From Janthinobacterium aquaticum (GTDB lineage Bacteria > Pseudomonadota > Gammaproteobacteria > Burkholderiales > Burkholderiaceae_D), in the NCBI RefSeq assembly GCF_009208565.1, contig NZ_WFLK01000012.1:124001-188000 (forward strand): a stretch of DNA of 64,000 nucleotides, given 5' to 3'. Both the position numbers and the translations under genes were made by a program. The notes below the pieces were generated by a model that had not been told where the DNA came from, did no database searches, and worked only from the letters and a program-made list of their open reading frames with translations. Shown here one piece after another: positions 30,943 to 39,703 of this stretch. The stretch's first letter is position 1. Every line of letters starts with the position of its first letter.

Positions 30943-31905
30943 TTGAACCACTTTATTCACTCCCGTCCTGCGCCCCGTTTGCTGTGCGCCGCCTTGGTGC
31001 TGGTCGCTGCCGCCGGCCTGTCCGCCTGCGGCGACAAGGACAAGAAGCCTGGCCAGTCGCTGGCCAGCGTCGACGGCAAAGAGATCACCGTATTGCAGCT
31101 CAATGAAGAATTGCAGCGCGCCGGCGTGCAGTCGGCCCAGCAGGCCGTAGCCAGCAAGCAGCTGCTCGAGTCCTTGATCGACCGCCAGTTGCTGCAAAAT
31201 GCGGCGGAAAAAGAAAAGGTCGAGCGCGATCCGAAAGTGATGCAGGCGATCGAGCGCGCCAAATCGCTGATCGTGGCCCAGGCCTACATGCAAAAGCGCA
31301 TCGGCGCCGCAACCCGTCCGGGCAAGGCCGAAGTCGATGAATATTTTGCGCAGAACCCGCTGTTTTTCAGCCAGCGCAAGCAGTTCGACATGCGCCAGCT
31401 GATGCTGCCAACGAGCGCATTGACCGATGAACTCAAGGCCGCGATGGACAGCGCCAAGTCGCTCGAAGACGTGGCGCAGTGGCTCGACAGCCGCAAGATC
31501 GGCTATGCCCGCACCCAGGTGTCGCGCACCAGCGCCGACCTGGCGCCTGAGCTGAGCAGCAAGCTGGCCTCGATGGCCAAGGGCCAGCTGTTTATCGTGC
31601 GCGAAGGCGAGCGCACCTTGCTCATTTCGCTGGCCGATGTCAAGGACAGCCCGGTCACGCTGGAAGCGGCCACGCCGCAGATCGAGCAGTTCCTCGCCAA
31701 CAAGAAAAGCAAGGACGCTGCCGAAGCCGAGCTCAAGCGCCTGCGCGCCGCCGCCAAGATCGAGTACCTGAACAAGGAGGCCGCTCCGGCTACCGCAGGC
31801 ACAGCTGCGGTTCCGGCGTCAGCTCCAGCCGCAGCCCCAGCCCAGGCTTCGCCGCAAAGCAGCGCCAACGCCGCCAATGAGCGCGGCGTGGCAGGCATGA
31901 AGTAA
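30943..31905 (+). CDS. epsD: EpsD-type parvulin-like peptidyl-prolyl isomerase lipoprotein
   Basis: A 320-residue exported protein. The start is TTG 30943, with GAAGGAG 7 bp upstream and no ATG nearby. The signal peptide ends in LSAC, a lipobox, so the mature protein is probably lipid-anchored. The body follows the SurA/PpiC layout: an N-terminal chaperone helix region (LQLNEELQRAGVQ, LLESLIDRQLLQNAAEKE), then a parvulin-like domain from about residue 145 that is rather divergent. The end is a low-complexity Ala/Pro tail. EpsD proteins are constant members of exosortase-linked polysaccharide loci and may help fold export proteins. Confidence 0.87.
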   Translation: MNHFIHSRPAPRLLCAALVLVAAAGLSACGDKDKKPGQSLASVDGKEITVLQLNEELQRAGVQSAQQAVASKQLLESLIDRQLLQNAAEKEKVERDPKVMQAIERAKSLIVAQAYMQKRIGAATRPGKAEVDEYFAQNPLFFSQRKQFDMRQLMLPTSALTDELKAAMDSAKSLEDVAQWLDSRKIGYARTQVSRTSADLAPELSSKLASMAKGQLFIVREGERTLLISLADVKDSPVTLEAATPQIEQFLANKKSKDAAEAELKRLRAAAKIEYLNKEAAPATAGTAAVPASAPAAAPAQASPQSSANAANERGVAGMK

Positions 31906-31952
31906 GCATTTCTGGTCAACAATAACAATCTACCCACAGGAATCAGCAAATC

Positions 31953-32741
31953 ATGAAACGACTTGTAAATTGGATGATGGCGGCCTTGCTGGCCTTGGCC
32001 GCAGGCATGGTCAGCGCTGCCGATGTGCCGCTCGGCGCCGGCGACGTGGTGAAAATTTCGGTGTACGGCAATCCGGACCTGGGCCTGGAGACGCGCGTGA
32101 GCGAAGCGGGCCAGATCACGTTCCCGCTGGTGGGGGCGGTCGACGTGGGCGGGCTGTCGGCTTCGGCGGCAGAGAAAAAGCTGGGCGGCCTGCTTGAAAG
32201 CGGCGGCTATCTGCGCAAGGCGCAGGTCAATATCATCGTGACCAGCCTGCAAAGCCAGCAGGCTTCCGTGCTGGGCCAGGTCAACCGTCCCGGCCGCTAC
32301 CCGCTGGAAGGGCGGCGCACCGTGATGGACATGCTGGCCATGGCCGGCGGCATGACCCCGGACGGCGCCGACCAGATCACCCTGATCCGCAAACGCGGCG
32401 GCGCCACCACGCGCGACGTGATCGACATTCTCGATATCGTGCGCAACGGCGACCTGAAGGGCGATATGGATGTGGCCGGTAACGATATCATCTACGTCGA
32501 ACGTGCACCGCGCTTCTATATCTATGGCGAAGTGCAGCGTCCCGGCGCATTCCGCCTGGAGCGCAACATGACCGTGGTGCAGGCGCTGTCGGTCGGCGGC
32601 GGCCTGACCCAACGCGGCACCGAGCGCGGCGTGCGCATCAAGCGCCGCAATGCTGCCGGCCAGATCGACGTGATCCAGGCCAAACATGACGACCTGCTGC
32701 TGGTCGACGATGTGGTGTATGTGCAGGAAGCACTGTTTTAA
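31953..32741 (+). CDS. epsE: EpsE, Wza-type polysaccharide export protein
   Basis: A 262-residue periplasmic/outer-membrane export component. The signal peptide (MAALLALAAGMVSA) ends near residue 22, with no lipobox cysteine, unlike E. coli Wza. The Poly_export domain starts at VPLGAGDVVKISVYGNPDL and continues to AQVNIIVTS. Two SLBB domains follow, at VLGQVNRPGRYPLEG and IYGEVQRPGAFRLERNMTVVQALS. The protein should form the outer part of the export channel. It lies 47 bp after epsD and 40 bp before epsF, in one operon. Confidence 0.92.
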   Translation: MKRLVNWMMAALLALAAGMVSAADVPLGAGDVVKISVYGNPDLGLETRVSEAGQITFPLVGAVDVGGLSASAAEKKLGGLLESGGYLRKAQVNIIVTSLQSQQASVLGQVNRPGRYPLEGRRTVMDMLAMAGGMTPDGADQITLIRKRGGATTRDVIDILDIVRNGDLKGDMDVAGNDIIYVERAPRFYIYGEVQRPGAFRLERNMTVVQALSVGGGLTQRGTERGVRIKRRNAAGQIDVIQAKHDDLLLVDDVVYVQEALF

Positions 32742-32781
32742 GCGCCCGGTCGCCTGATTTTCGAGTATTGAAAGCCTCATT

Positions 32782-34188
32782 ATGAACCTCTCTCAACTGT
32801 TCCTGATCCTGCGGGCACGCAAGAAAATTGTCTTGCTGACCTTGCTGATCACGGTTGCGCTGGCGCTTGGCGTCAGCTTGATCCTGCCGAAGAATTACAA
32901 GGCAACCAGCACCGTGCTGCTGAACTACAAGGGGGTCGATCCCCTGACCGGCATGTCGATGCCAGGCCAGTTGTTGCCTGGTTATATGGCGACCCAGGTA
33001 GATATTATCGGCAGCAAGAACGTGGCGCTGCGCGTGGTCGACCAGCTCGAACTGGCGCGCAGCCCGGCCGTGATTGCCCAGTTCAACGAGGCGGCGCAGG
33101 GCAAGGGCACGGTGCGCGACTGGCTGGCCGATCTGCTGCTGAAAAAGCTCGAAGTGATGCCGTCGCGCGAAAGCAGCGTGGTCGACATCAGCTTCAAGGG
33201 CGCCGACCCGCAGTTCGTGGCGGCTGTCTCGAACGCCTTTGCCGAGCAGTACCAGAAGGTCAGCATCCAGCTGAAAGTCGATCCGATGCGCAAGGCTACC
33301 TCGTATTTCGATGACCAGACCAAGCAGTTGCGTGACAATGTCGAGCAGGCGCAGAGCCGCCTGTCGAAATACCAGCAGGACAACGGCATCGTCAGCCTCG
33401 ACAACCGGCTCGATGTCGAATCGAACCGCCTGAACGACCTGTCGGCGCAGCTGGTGATTGCCCAGGGCCAGTCGATGGAAGCGAACTCGCGCCAGCGCAT
33501 GGCGCAAGGCGGCAACCTGTCCGAGTCGCCTGACGTGGCGTCGAACCCGCTGATCCAGAGCCTCAAGCTGGGCCTGGGCAATGCCGAAGGCAAGCTGGCC
33601 GAACTGGGCCAGCGCCTCGACAGGAATCATCCGCAATACCAGAGCGCCAAGGCCGAGGTCGACAAGCTGCGGCGCGACCTGGCCGATCAGACCCGCGCGA
33701 CCTCGCAAAGCGTGGGCAACAATGCCCAGATTTTGCAGCAGCGCGAAGGCGCGCTGCGCGCCGCACTGGCCGCGCAAAAAACCAAGGTGCTTGAACTGAA
33801 CCGCCTGCGTGATGAAATGGGCGTGCTGAGCAAGGATGTGGAAAGCGCCCAGCGCGCCTTCGACGTCACCTCGCAGCGCCTGTCGCAAACGCGCATCGAA
33901 GGGCAGGCCGAGCAGTCCGATATCGCCATGCTCAATCCGGCCGTGGCGCCGATCGAGCCGGACAGCCCGAAAATTCCACGCAATGTGCTGTTGTCGATCT
34001 TCCTGGGCCTCATGCTCGGCTGCGGCATCGCCTTGCTGGCCGAATTGCTGGACCGGCGCATCCGTTCGGACCAGGACCTGAGCGATGTGCTGCAGATTCC
34101 CGTGTTCGGCGTCGTCGACTGGAAACCGAAACCACGCCGCATGCGTGGCGTGCGCGGCCTGTTTGCGCGTCGCCTGCGCCCCAATTGA
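32782..34188 (+). CDS. epsF: EpsF, Wzz-type chain-length determinant
   Basis: A 468-residue inner-membrane protein with the polysaccharide co-polymerase layout. It has a short N-terminus (MNLSQLFLILRARKK), a membrane helix at about residues 17-37, a long periplasmic coiled-coil region and a second helix at about 398-420. A cytoplasmic tail ends in basic residues. KVSIQLKVDPMRKATSYFDD lies before the coiled coil and NPAVAPIEPDSPKIPRN before the second helix, as usual. There is no kinase domain; the separate epsG product, 13 bp downstream, takes that role. Confidence 0.92.
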   Translation: MNLSQLFLILRARKKIVLLTLLITVALALGVSLILPKNYKATSTVLLNYKGVDPLTGMSMPGQLLPGYMATQVDIIGSKNVALRVVDQLELARSPAVIAQFNEAAQGKGTVRDWLADLLLKKLEVMPSRESSVVDISFKGADPQFVAAVSNAFAEQYQKVSIQLKVDPMRKATSYFDDQTKQLRDNVEQAQSRLSKYQQDNGIVSLDNRLDVESNRLNDLSAQLVIAQGQSMEANSRQRMAQGGNLSESPDVASNPLIQSLKLGLGNAEGKLAELGQRLDRNHPQYQSAKAEVDKLRRDLADQTRATSQSVGNNAQILQQREGALRAALAAQKTKVLELNRLRDEMGVLSKDVESAQRAFDVTSQRLSQTRIEGQAEQSDIAMLNPAVAPIEPDSPKIPRNVLLSIFLGLMLGCGIALLAELLDRRIRSDQDLSDVLQIPVFGVVDWKPKPRRMRGVRGLFARRLRPN

Positions 34189-34201
34189 GATGGAAGCTAT
34201 C

Positions 34202-35071
34202 ATGAGTGCACAAATGTTGAACAGTCCCCAGCCGGGGCGCGGTCCCGACTCCAGCATCGGCGGCCTGCTGCTCGAATCGGGCAAGATCACGCCGGAAAAT
34301 GCCGAGCGCGTATTGCGCATGCAGAAAGAGCTGGGCATCCGCTTCGGTGAAGCGGCTCAGCGCCTGGGCCTGATTACCGAAGCCGATATCCAGCAGGTGC
34401 TGGCGCGCCAGTTCGACTATCCGTATCTGCAGCCCGGTGCGGGCAAATACCCGCAGGAGCTGGTGGCCGCTTACCAGCCGTTCAGCCCGCAGGTCGAGAT
34501 CCTGCGCGCCGTGCGCAGCCAGCTGATGCTGCGCTGGTTTGCGCGCGGCAGCAAGTCGCTGGTGGTGCTGGGCATGGAGCCGGGTGACGGCGCCAGCCTG
34601 TTTGCGGCCAACCTGGCGGTGGTGTTTTCGCAACTGGGCGAGCATACGCTGCTGGTCGACGCCAATCTGCGCGGTCCGCGCCAGCAGGAAATTTTCGATC
34701 TCAAGACGCGCCAGGGCCTGTCCGATGTGCTGGCCGGCAGGGCCGAACTCGATGTGATTGCCAAGGTCGAATCGTTTGTCTCGCTGTCGGTGCTGGCGGC
34801 GGGCACTTTGCCGCCCAATCCGCAGGAGCTGCTCAGCCGCAGCGCCTTCGTGGCCCTCAACAAGCAGCTCGAAAGCCGCTACGATGCGGTGCTGTACGAT
34901 GTGCCGGCCTACGCCACCGGTTCGGACGCCATTGCGGTGGCCGCGCGCGCCGGCGGCGTGCTGCTGGTGGCGCGCAAGAACAAGACGCCGATGGCCGATG
35001 TGGCCGCCATGAGCGAACAGATGACGCAAAGCGGCGCGCAGGTCATCGGCTCCGTGATGGTTGATTTTTGA
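34202..35071 (+). CDS. epsG: EpsG, tyrosine-autokinase-like partner of EpsF with degenerate P-loop
   Basis: A 289-residue cytoplasmic protein. Residues about 18-76 form a type II secretion GspE-N-like domain (GGLLLESGKITPENAERVL, GLITEADIQQVLARQFDYPYL). The rest is a BY-kinase-like ATPase domain with FAANLAVVFSQLG, Walker A' LLVDANLRGPR (150-160) and a Walker B-like YDAVLYDVPAY. The Walker A stretch reads GMEPGDGAS (124-132), with alanine where the ATP-binding lysine should be. The C-terminus (SVMVDF) has no tyrosine cluster. It may therefore be a structural partner of EpsF rather than an active kinase. Start 34202 has GGAAG upstream; ATG 34190 is possible. The stop overlaps xrtB by one base. 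Confidence 0.88.
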   Translation: MSAQMLNSPQPGRGPDSSIGGLLLESGKITPENAERVLRMQKELGIRFGEAAQRLGLITEADIQQVLARQFDYPYLQPGAGKYPQELVAAYQPFSPQVEILRAVRSQLMLRWFARGSKSLVVLGMEPGDGASLFAANLAVVFSQLGEHTLLVDANLRGPRQQEIFDLKTRQGLSDVLAGRAELDVIAKVESFVSLSVLAAGTLPPNPQELLSRSAFVALNKQLESRYDAVLYDVPAYATGSDAIAVAARAGGVLLVARKNKTPMADVAAMSEQMTQSGAQVIGSVMVDF

Positions 35072-35982
35072 TGGATGCTCCCGGTCACACCGCGCCGCCG
35101 CCAGCCGACCGCAGCGCGCTGCCAGCGTGGTTGCCCACATGGCTGCCGCTGGTGCTGGGCGGCCTGGCCATGCTGGCGCCCAGCCTGGTCGGTCTGTTTC
35201 GCGGCATCTGGTCGACCGAAGAGCAGGCGCACGGACCGATCATTCTGGCGCTGTCGTTGTGGCTGATCTACCGCAAGTGGCCGGAAGTGCTGGCGCGCAC
35301 GGCAGACGCGCCCCCCAGCCACAGCGGCTGGCCGCTGCTGGCGGTCTCGCTGCTGCTGTACGTGCTGGGCCGCTCGCAGCAGATCCTGTCGCTGGAAATC
35401 CTGGCGCTGATCGCTACCGGATTGGCGCTGCTGCTGATCAAGCGCGGTGCACCGGCCGCGCGCATGCTGTGGTTTCCGTTCTTTTTCATGCTGTTCATGG
35501 TGCCGCTGCCGCTGCCGCTGGTGACCACCCTGACCATGCCGATGAAGATGGCAGTATCGTATGTGACCGAACATCTGCTCTTTTGGGCCGGCTATCCGAT
35601 TGCCCGTACCGGCGTGATCTTGCAGATCGGCCAGTACCAGCTGCTGGTGGCCGACGCCTGCGCCGGCCTGCAGACGCTGCTCACGCTTGAAGCGCTGGGC
35701 CTGTTTTATCTGAACCTGGTGCGCCATACTTCGCCGTTCCGCAATATCGTGCTGGCGCTGCTGATCGTGCCCATTTCCTTTACCGCCAACGTGATTCGCG
35801 TGATGGTGCTGACCTTGATTACCTATTACTTTGGCGACGCCGCCGGGCAGGGCTTCCTGCATGGTTTTGCCGGCATGGTGCTGTTTGTCAGCGCGCTGTT
35901 GCTGATATTGAGTATCGATTCCCTGCTGCAGTGGATCGTGCGCAGGCGCCAGCGTAAAACAACTGCGGGAGTGGCGCCATGA
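35071..35982 (+). CDS. xrtB: Exosortase B
   Basis: A 303-residue membrane cysteine protease/transpeptidase that sorts PEP-CTERM proteins. About eight membrane helices are visible. The catalytic triad of exosortases is present: Cys in LVADACAGLQTLLTLE (about residue 196), Arg in FTANVIRVMVLTLI (about residue 236), and His in QGFLHGFAGMVLF (about residue 258). The place in the locus, between epsG and epsI, is that of EpsH in methanolan-type clusters, which supports the B class. The ATG overlaps the epsG stop (TGATG), and the 3' end overlaps epsI by 4 bp. Substrates may include the PEP-CTERM proteins at 21370, 55964 and 57248. Confidence 0.93.
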   Translation: MDAPGHTAPPPADRSALPAWLPTWLPLVLGGLAMLAPSLVGLFRGIWSTEEQAHGPIILALSLWLIYRKWPEVLARTADAPPSHSGWPLLAVSLLLYVLGRSQQILSLEILALIATGLALLLIKRGAPAARMLWFPFFFMLFMVPLPLPLVTTLTMPMKMAVSYVTEHLLFWAGYPIARTGVILQIGQYQLLVADACAGLQTLLTLEALGLFYLNLVRHTSPFRNIVLALLIVPISFTANVIRVMVLTLITYYFGDAAGQGFLHGFAGMVLFVSALLLILSIDSLLQWIVRRRQRKTTAGVAP

Positions 35983-36665
35983 ATGCTGCCTTGCGCACCA
36001 ACTTGCTGCTCGGCGCCCTGATGCTGGGCGCTGCCATCCTCAGCCGCGGCGTCGCGCCGAACGTGAAGATGTCCGACCAGCGCCCGGCCTTTTCGCTCGA
36101 GACGGCGATACCGCAAAGCTTTGGCGAATGGCGCGTCGATACCTCGATCGTGCCCTTGCAGGTCGACCCCGACACGCAGTCGCGCCTCAATAAAATCTAC
36201 AACCAGACGCTGGCGCGCACGTATATCAACCGCAGCGGCGAGCGTGTCATGCTGTCGATCGCCTATGGCGGCGACCAGAGCGACAACATGAGCGTGCACA
36301 AGCCCGAAGTGTGCTACGCGGCGCAGGGTTTTCGCGTCGACCGCGACGAATATGGCGAACTGGCCACGCGCTACGGCCAGTTGCCGGTCAAGCGCCTGCT
36401 GGCGGTGGCGGGCAATCGCAGCGAGCCGATCACGTACTGGATTACAGTCGGCAACAAGATCAGCAAAGTCGGCCTGCAGCAGCGCCTCGAGCAGCTGCGC
36501 TATGGCCTGACGGGCACGCTGGCCGACGCCATGCTGTTTCGCGTCTCCAGTATCGATACCGACTTGCCGCACTCGTATCAGTTGCAGGCCAACTTCGTCA
36601 ACACCCTGCTGGCCAATATGGGGCCGGCAGAACGCAGCCGCCTGATCGGCGCGCCACCGGGTTGA
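35979..36665 (+). CDS. epsI: EpsI family protein, exosortase B-associated
   Basis: A 228-residue protein with an N-terminal signal/anchor (LLLGALMLGAAILSRG). EpsI-family features are PQSFGEWRVD, YINRSGERVMLSIAYGGDQ and MSVHKPEVCYAAQGF, with a conserved His-Lys-Pro-Glu-x-Cys-Tyr motif. FRVSSIDTD lies near the C-terminus. EpsI proteins lie beside exosortases, or are fused to them, and are needed for polymer formation; the biochemical role is unknown. The start overlaps xrtB (ATGA), so translation is coupled. Confidence 0.9.
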   Translation: MNAALRTNLLLGALMLGAAILSRGVAPNVKMSDQRPAFSLETAIPQSFGEWRVDTSIVPLQVDPDTQSRLNKIYNQTLARTYINRSGERVMLSIAYGGDQSDNMSVHKPEVCYAAQGFRVDRDEYGELATRYGQLPVKRLLAVAGNRSEPITYWITVGNKISKVGLQQRLEQLRYGLTGTLADAMLFRVSSIDTDLPHSYQLQANFVNTLLANMGPAERSRLIGAPPG

Positions 36666-36723
36666 TGCGCAGCCGGCACGCGCTTCGCCCCTGGCGTTGC
36701 GCGGCCGGCAGAACGTGAGAATT

Positions 36724-38292
36724 ATGGGCAGCGACATCAACAAAAAAAGCGTGAGCGCGGTGAAATGGGCGGCGCTGGGCACGGTCTTCATGTTCGGCCT
36801 GCAACTGGTCACGCAAGTGGTGCTGGCGCGTTTGCTGGGGCCGGAAAACTACGGCTTGTTTGCAATGGGCCTGATCGTGCTGACGTTCAGCAATTTCCTG
36901 GCCGACTTCGGCTTTTCCTGGGGCCTGGTGCAGAACCAGACGCTGGTCGACGAGGACGTGCGCTTTGCCGTGACCTGGCAGGCGATCACGGGCCTGGCCG
37001 CCATGGTGCTGCTGTTCGTGCTGGCGCCGGCGATTGCCGACTACTTCAAGGAGCCGCGCATCGCGCCGGTGATCGCCTGGATGAGCGTGACCTGCCTGCT
37101 CAACGCCCTGACGGCGCCGGGCAGCAGCCTGCTGCGCCGCCAGCTCGACTTCCGCTGGCTTAATCTCATCCAGGTGGCCAGCTATATCGTCGGCTACCTG
37201 CTGATCGGGCTGACCATGGCGTATGCCGGCGCAGGCGTATGGACGCTGGTGTGCGCCTGGCTGGGGCAGGCTGTCACTGCGCTGGTGCTGACCTATGCGC
37301 GCACGCGCTTCTCGCTGCGTCCGCTGCTGTGGTACGAGGGCGCACGCCGCTCGACCCATGTGGGCGCAACGGTGTTCGTGACCAATCTGTGCAACTGGTT
37401 CCTCAACAATATGGACCGCGTGTTCCTGGGCCGCTTTCTGAGCGCGCATGCGGTAGGCGTGTATGCGGTCGGCTATAACCTGGCCAATACGCCCAACGGC
37501 CTGTTCCTGAGCGCGCTGCAGCCGGCCTTCCTGGCCACCGGTGCCAAGCTGCAGGACGATCGGCCGCGCCTGCGCGACACCTATCTGTCGGTGCTGGCCA
37601 CCATCTGGATCGTGATCCTGCCGCTGTTCGTGCTGCTGGCCGTGCTGGCGCCGGCCCTGATCGGGGTGTTGTATGGCAAAGTATGGCAGGAGTCGGGCGT
37701 GGTGCTGACCATTCTGGCGCTGGCCATGCCGGCCTATATCACCTGGGGCATGTCGACGCCGATCCTGTGGAATACCGGCGGCAAGCATCTGGAAAGCCTG
37801 CTGCAGCTGCCGCTGATCGTGCTGGCCGGCGTGACGCTGTGGCTGTTTGCCGGGCAGGGCGCGGCCACGGTGGCGCTGATTGCCGGCGGCACCTTGCTGG
37901 CGCGCGCGCTGGTGGTGGCAACCTCGGCCTGCCGCCGTCTGGGCGTGCGCGCATCGGACCTGGCGCCGCTGGCGCTGCGCGGCGCGGCCATGGGCCTGCT
38001 GGCCGCCGCCGGCAGCGGCGCCGGCGTGATGCTGGCAGGTCTGGTCAGCGACCATCCGTTGCCCGCTTTCCTGGCCGGCACCGCACTGGGCGCAGCGTTG
38101 TTGCTGTCCGCCGTGCTGGCCGTGCCGGCCTTGCTGGGCGCGCGCGTGGTCGGCATGCTGGCGCGCTTCAGTCCGCCATTGCCGGCCACCGTGATTGCTT
38201 ACCTGCGCGCACGCTGCGGCCTGCGCGAGGATTTACAAGAAGTGCGCTTACAGGAAGTGAGCTTACAAGAAATGCGAGAACGACATGAGTGA
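36724..38292 (+). CDS. Wzx-type oligosaccharide flippase (MOP superfamily)
   Basis: A 522-residue membrane protein with about twelve to fourteen helices, of the polysaccharide transporter family (WzxC-like). The start VSAVKWAALGTVFMFGLQLV and ARLLGPENYGLFAMGLIVL are characteristic. It should flip the undecaprenyl-linked repeat unit to the periplasm. The frame opens at 36697; ATG 36724 is the better start because the typical N-terminus follows. The cytoplasmic tail ends in three copies of LQE(V/M)(R/S), coded by a 15-bp tandem repeat with the rare leucine codon TTA. The stop overlaps the next gene by 8 bp. Confidence 0.9.
   Translation: MGSDINKKSVSAVKWAALGTVFMFGLQLVTQVVLARLLGPENYGLFAMGLIVLTFSNFLADFGFSWGLVQNQTLVDEDVRFAVTWQAITGLAAMVLLFVLAPAIADYFKEPRIAPVIAWMSVTCLLNALTAPGSSLLRRQLDFRWLNLIQVASYIVGYLLIGLTMAYAGAGVWTLVCAWLGQAVTALVLTYARTRFSLRPLLWYEGARRSTHVGATVFVTNLCNWFLNNMDRVFLGRFLSAHAVGVYAVGYNLANTPNGLFLSALQPAFLATGAKLQDDRPRLRDTYLSVLATIWIVILPLFVLLAVLAPALIGVLYGKVWQESGVVLTILALAMPAYITWGMSTPILWNTGGKHLESLLQLPLIVLAGVTLWLFAGQGAATVALIAGGTLLARALVVATSACRRLGVRASDLAPLALRGAAMGLLAAAGSGAGVMLAGLVSDHPLPAFLAGTALGAALLLSAVLAVPALLGARVVGMLARFSPPLPATVIAYLRARCGLREDLQEVRLQEVSLQEMRERHE
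38233..38277 (+). repeat. Three tandem 15-bp repeats at the 3' end of the flippase gene
   Basis: TTACAAGAAGTGCGC, TTACAGGAAGTGAGC and TTACAAGAAATGCGA follow each other in frame (LQEVR, LQEVS, LQEMR). They lie just before the start of the polymerase gene at 38285, so the last copies also form its ribosome-binding region. Confidence 0.85.
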
Positions 38293-39703
38293 AATTTTGC
38301 TGGGTCTGTTTGCCCTGGTGGCCGCGCTGCTGGTGGTGTTTGTGATTGCACTGAGCATACACTGGGGCAGCAAGCGCGAAACCGGGCTGGTGCCGTATAT
38401 CTTTTATCCGGTCATGATCTCGATCGCCTCCGCGGCCATCCTGTCGCACCGCGATATCTCCGGCGAGGAGTTACTGATGAGTGCGGTGGCGGTGGCGCGC
38501 CATCCTGCCAGCGCCTGGATCGGCCGCTTCACGTCGCTGTTTGTCATCTTTGCCTGCGGCGAGCGCCTGCTGCACCGGCTGACGTCGCGCGAGAAGACCC
38601 GGCCGATGCCGATGCTGCTGTTCTGGGCCTTGCTGCTGTATTTCCTGACCAATATTGTCAGCCCGGCGTTTCTGGGGCGCCATACCGATGTGTCGCATGA
38701 GTATCTGTACATGTTCCTGGCCGGCTACGCGGCCCTGCTGATGACGTCCAGGGAGGTCGACCTGAGCGTCATTTCCATGCGCAACGCCACCCTGGCGTTC
38801 CTGGTGCTGAGCGCCGTGATCCTGGTCTTGAATCCGAACATGGTGGCCAACAAGGGCTATCACGGCTTTGTCCCCGGCGTCAGCATCCGCTATGCGGGTC
38901 TGGCCAGTCATGCCAACAGCCTCGGGCCGATGGTGGTGGTGTTTTTGCTGTGCCTGCTGCGCAAGCCTTATACCTGGCGTTCGCTCAATCTGTCGGCCTG
39001 GGCGCTGGGCCTGTTCAGCCTGCTGCTGACCCAGTCGAAAACCAACTGGATCGCCTGCATCCTGTGCTTTGCCTGCGTGGCCTATTTCGGGTTCCGCGAA
39101 CAGATCAAGGCGCGCCTGTTCGATTACCGCCGTCCGCAGCTATCGATTATCGGCATCTTCTGTTTTATCCTGATATGCACCATGGCGCTGCTGATGGTGA
39201 TGTTTGGCAGCGTGGACGCCAAGCTGGCGAAGTTTGCTTCCAGTAACGATGGCTTCGACCTGCTCAGCTTTACCGGGCGCGATGTGATCTGGCAGGTGGC
39301 GCTGCAGGAGTGGCACAAGTATCCCGTGTTCGGCTACGGCCTGCCGATCTGGGATGAGGCGTTCCGCGCCAGTATCGGCATGCCTTACGCCAGCCACGCC
39401 CATAGCCAGTTCTACCAGAGCCTGTCGAGTGCCGGCACGGTCGGTGCGGCCGGGCTGCTGGTGTATGCGGCGGTGCTGCTGTACGCCAGCGCGCGCGCGG
39501 CCAAAGCCAGCGGTGGCCTGTCGATGGCGCTGTTCGTGCTCATTGCCAGCCGCTCGGTCAGCGAGGTACCGCTGTCGCTGACCGGTTTCGCGGCCGAAGC
39601 GCTCACGCATCTGCTGCTGCTTATTATCGTCGCTGCCTACTTCCCGGTCGAGGACCGGCAGGCGGTCAGGGCGCGCAAGGTGCGCGTGCCGGGGATGGCC
39701 TGA
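38285..39703 (+). CDS. Wzy-type O-antigen polymerase/ligase-like membrane protein
   Basis: A 472-residue protein with about eleven to twelve membrane helices. The large loop of the O-antigen ligase/polymerase family is seen: SFTGRDVIWQVALQEWHKYPVFGYG and then YASHAHSQFYQSLSSAGTVGAAGLLVYA, with the conserved His. LASHANSLGPMVVVFLLCLL and LTQSKTNWIACIL are also typical. In this locus it most likely polymerises the repeat units (Wzy) rather than ligating O antigen to lipid A. It overlaps both neighbours (8 bp upstream, 1 bp downstream). Confidence 0.88.
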   Translation: MSEILLGLFALVAALLVVFVIALSIHWGSKRETGLVPYIFYPVMISIASAAILSHRDISGEELLMSAVAVARHPASAWIGRFTSLFVIFACGERLLHRLTSREKTRPMPMLLFWALLLYFLTNIVSPAFLGRHTDVSHEYLYMFLAGYAALLMTSREVDLSVISMRNATLAFLVLSAVILVLNPNMVANKGYHGFVPGVSIRYAGLASHANSLGPMVVVFLLCLLRKPYTWRSLNLSAWALGLFSLLLTQSKTNWIACILCFACVAYFGFREQIKARLFDYRRPQLSIIGIFCFILICTMALLMVMFGSVDAKLAKFASSNDGFDLLSFTGRDVIWQVALQEWHKYPVFGYGLPIWDEAFRASIGMPYASHAHSQFYQSLSSAGTVGAAGLLVYAAVLLYASARAAKASGGLSMALFVLIASRSVSEVPLSLTGFAAEALTHLLLLIIVAAYFPVEDRQAVRARKVRVPGMA

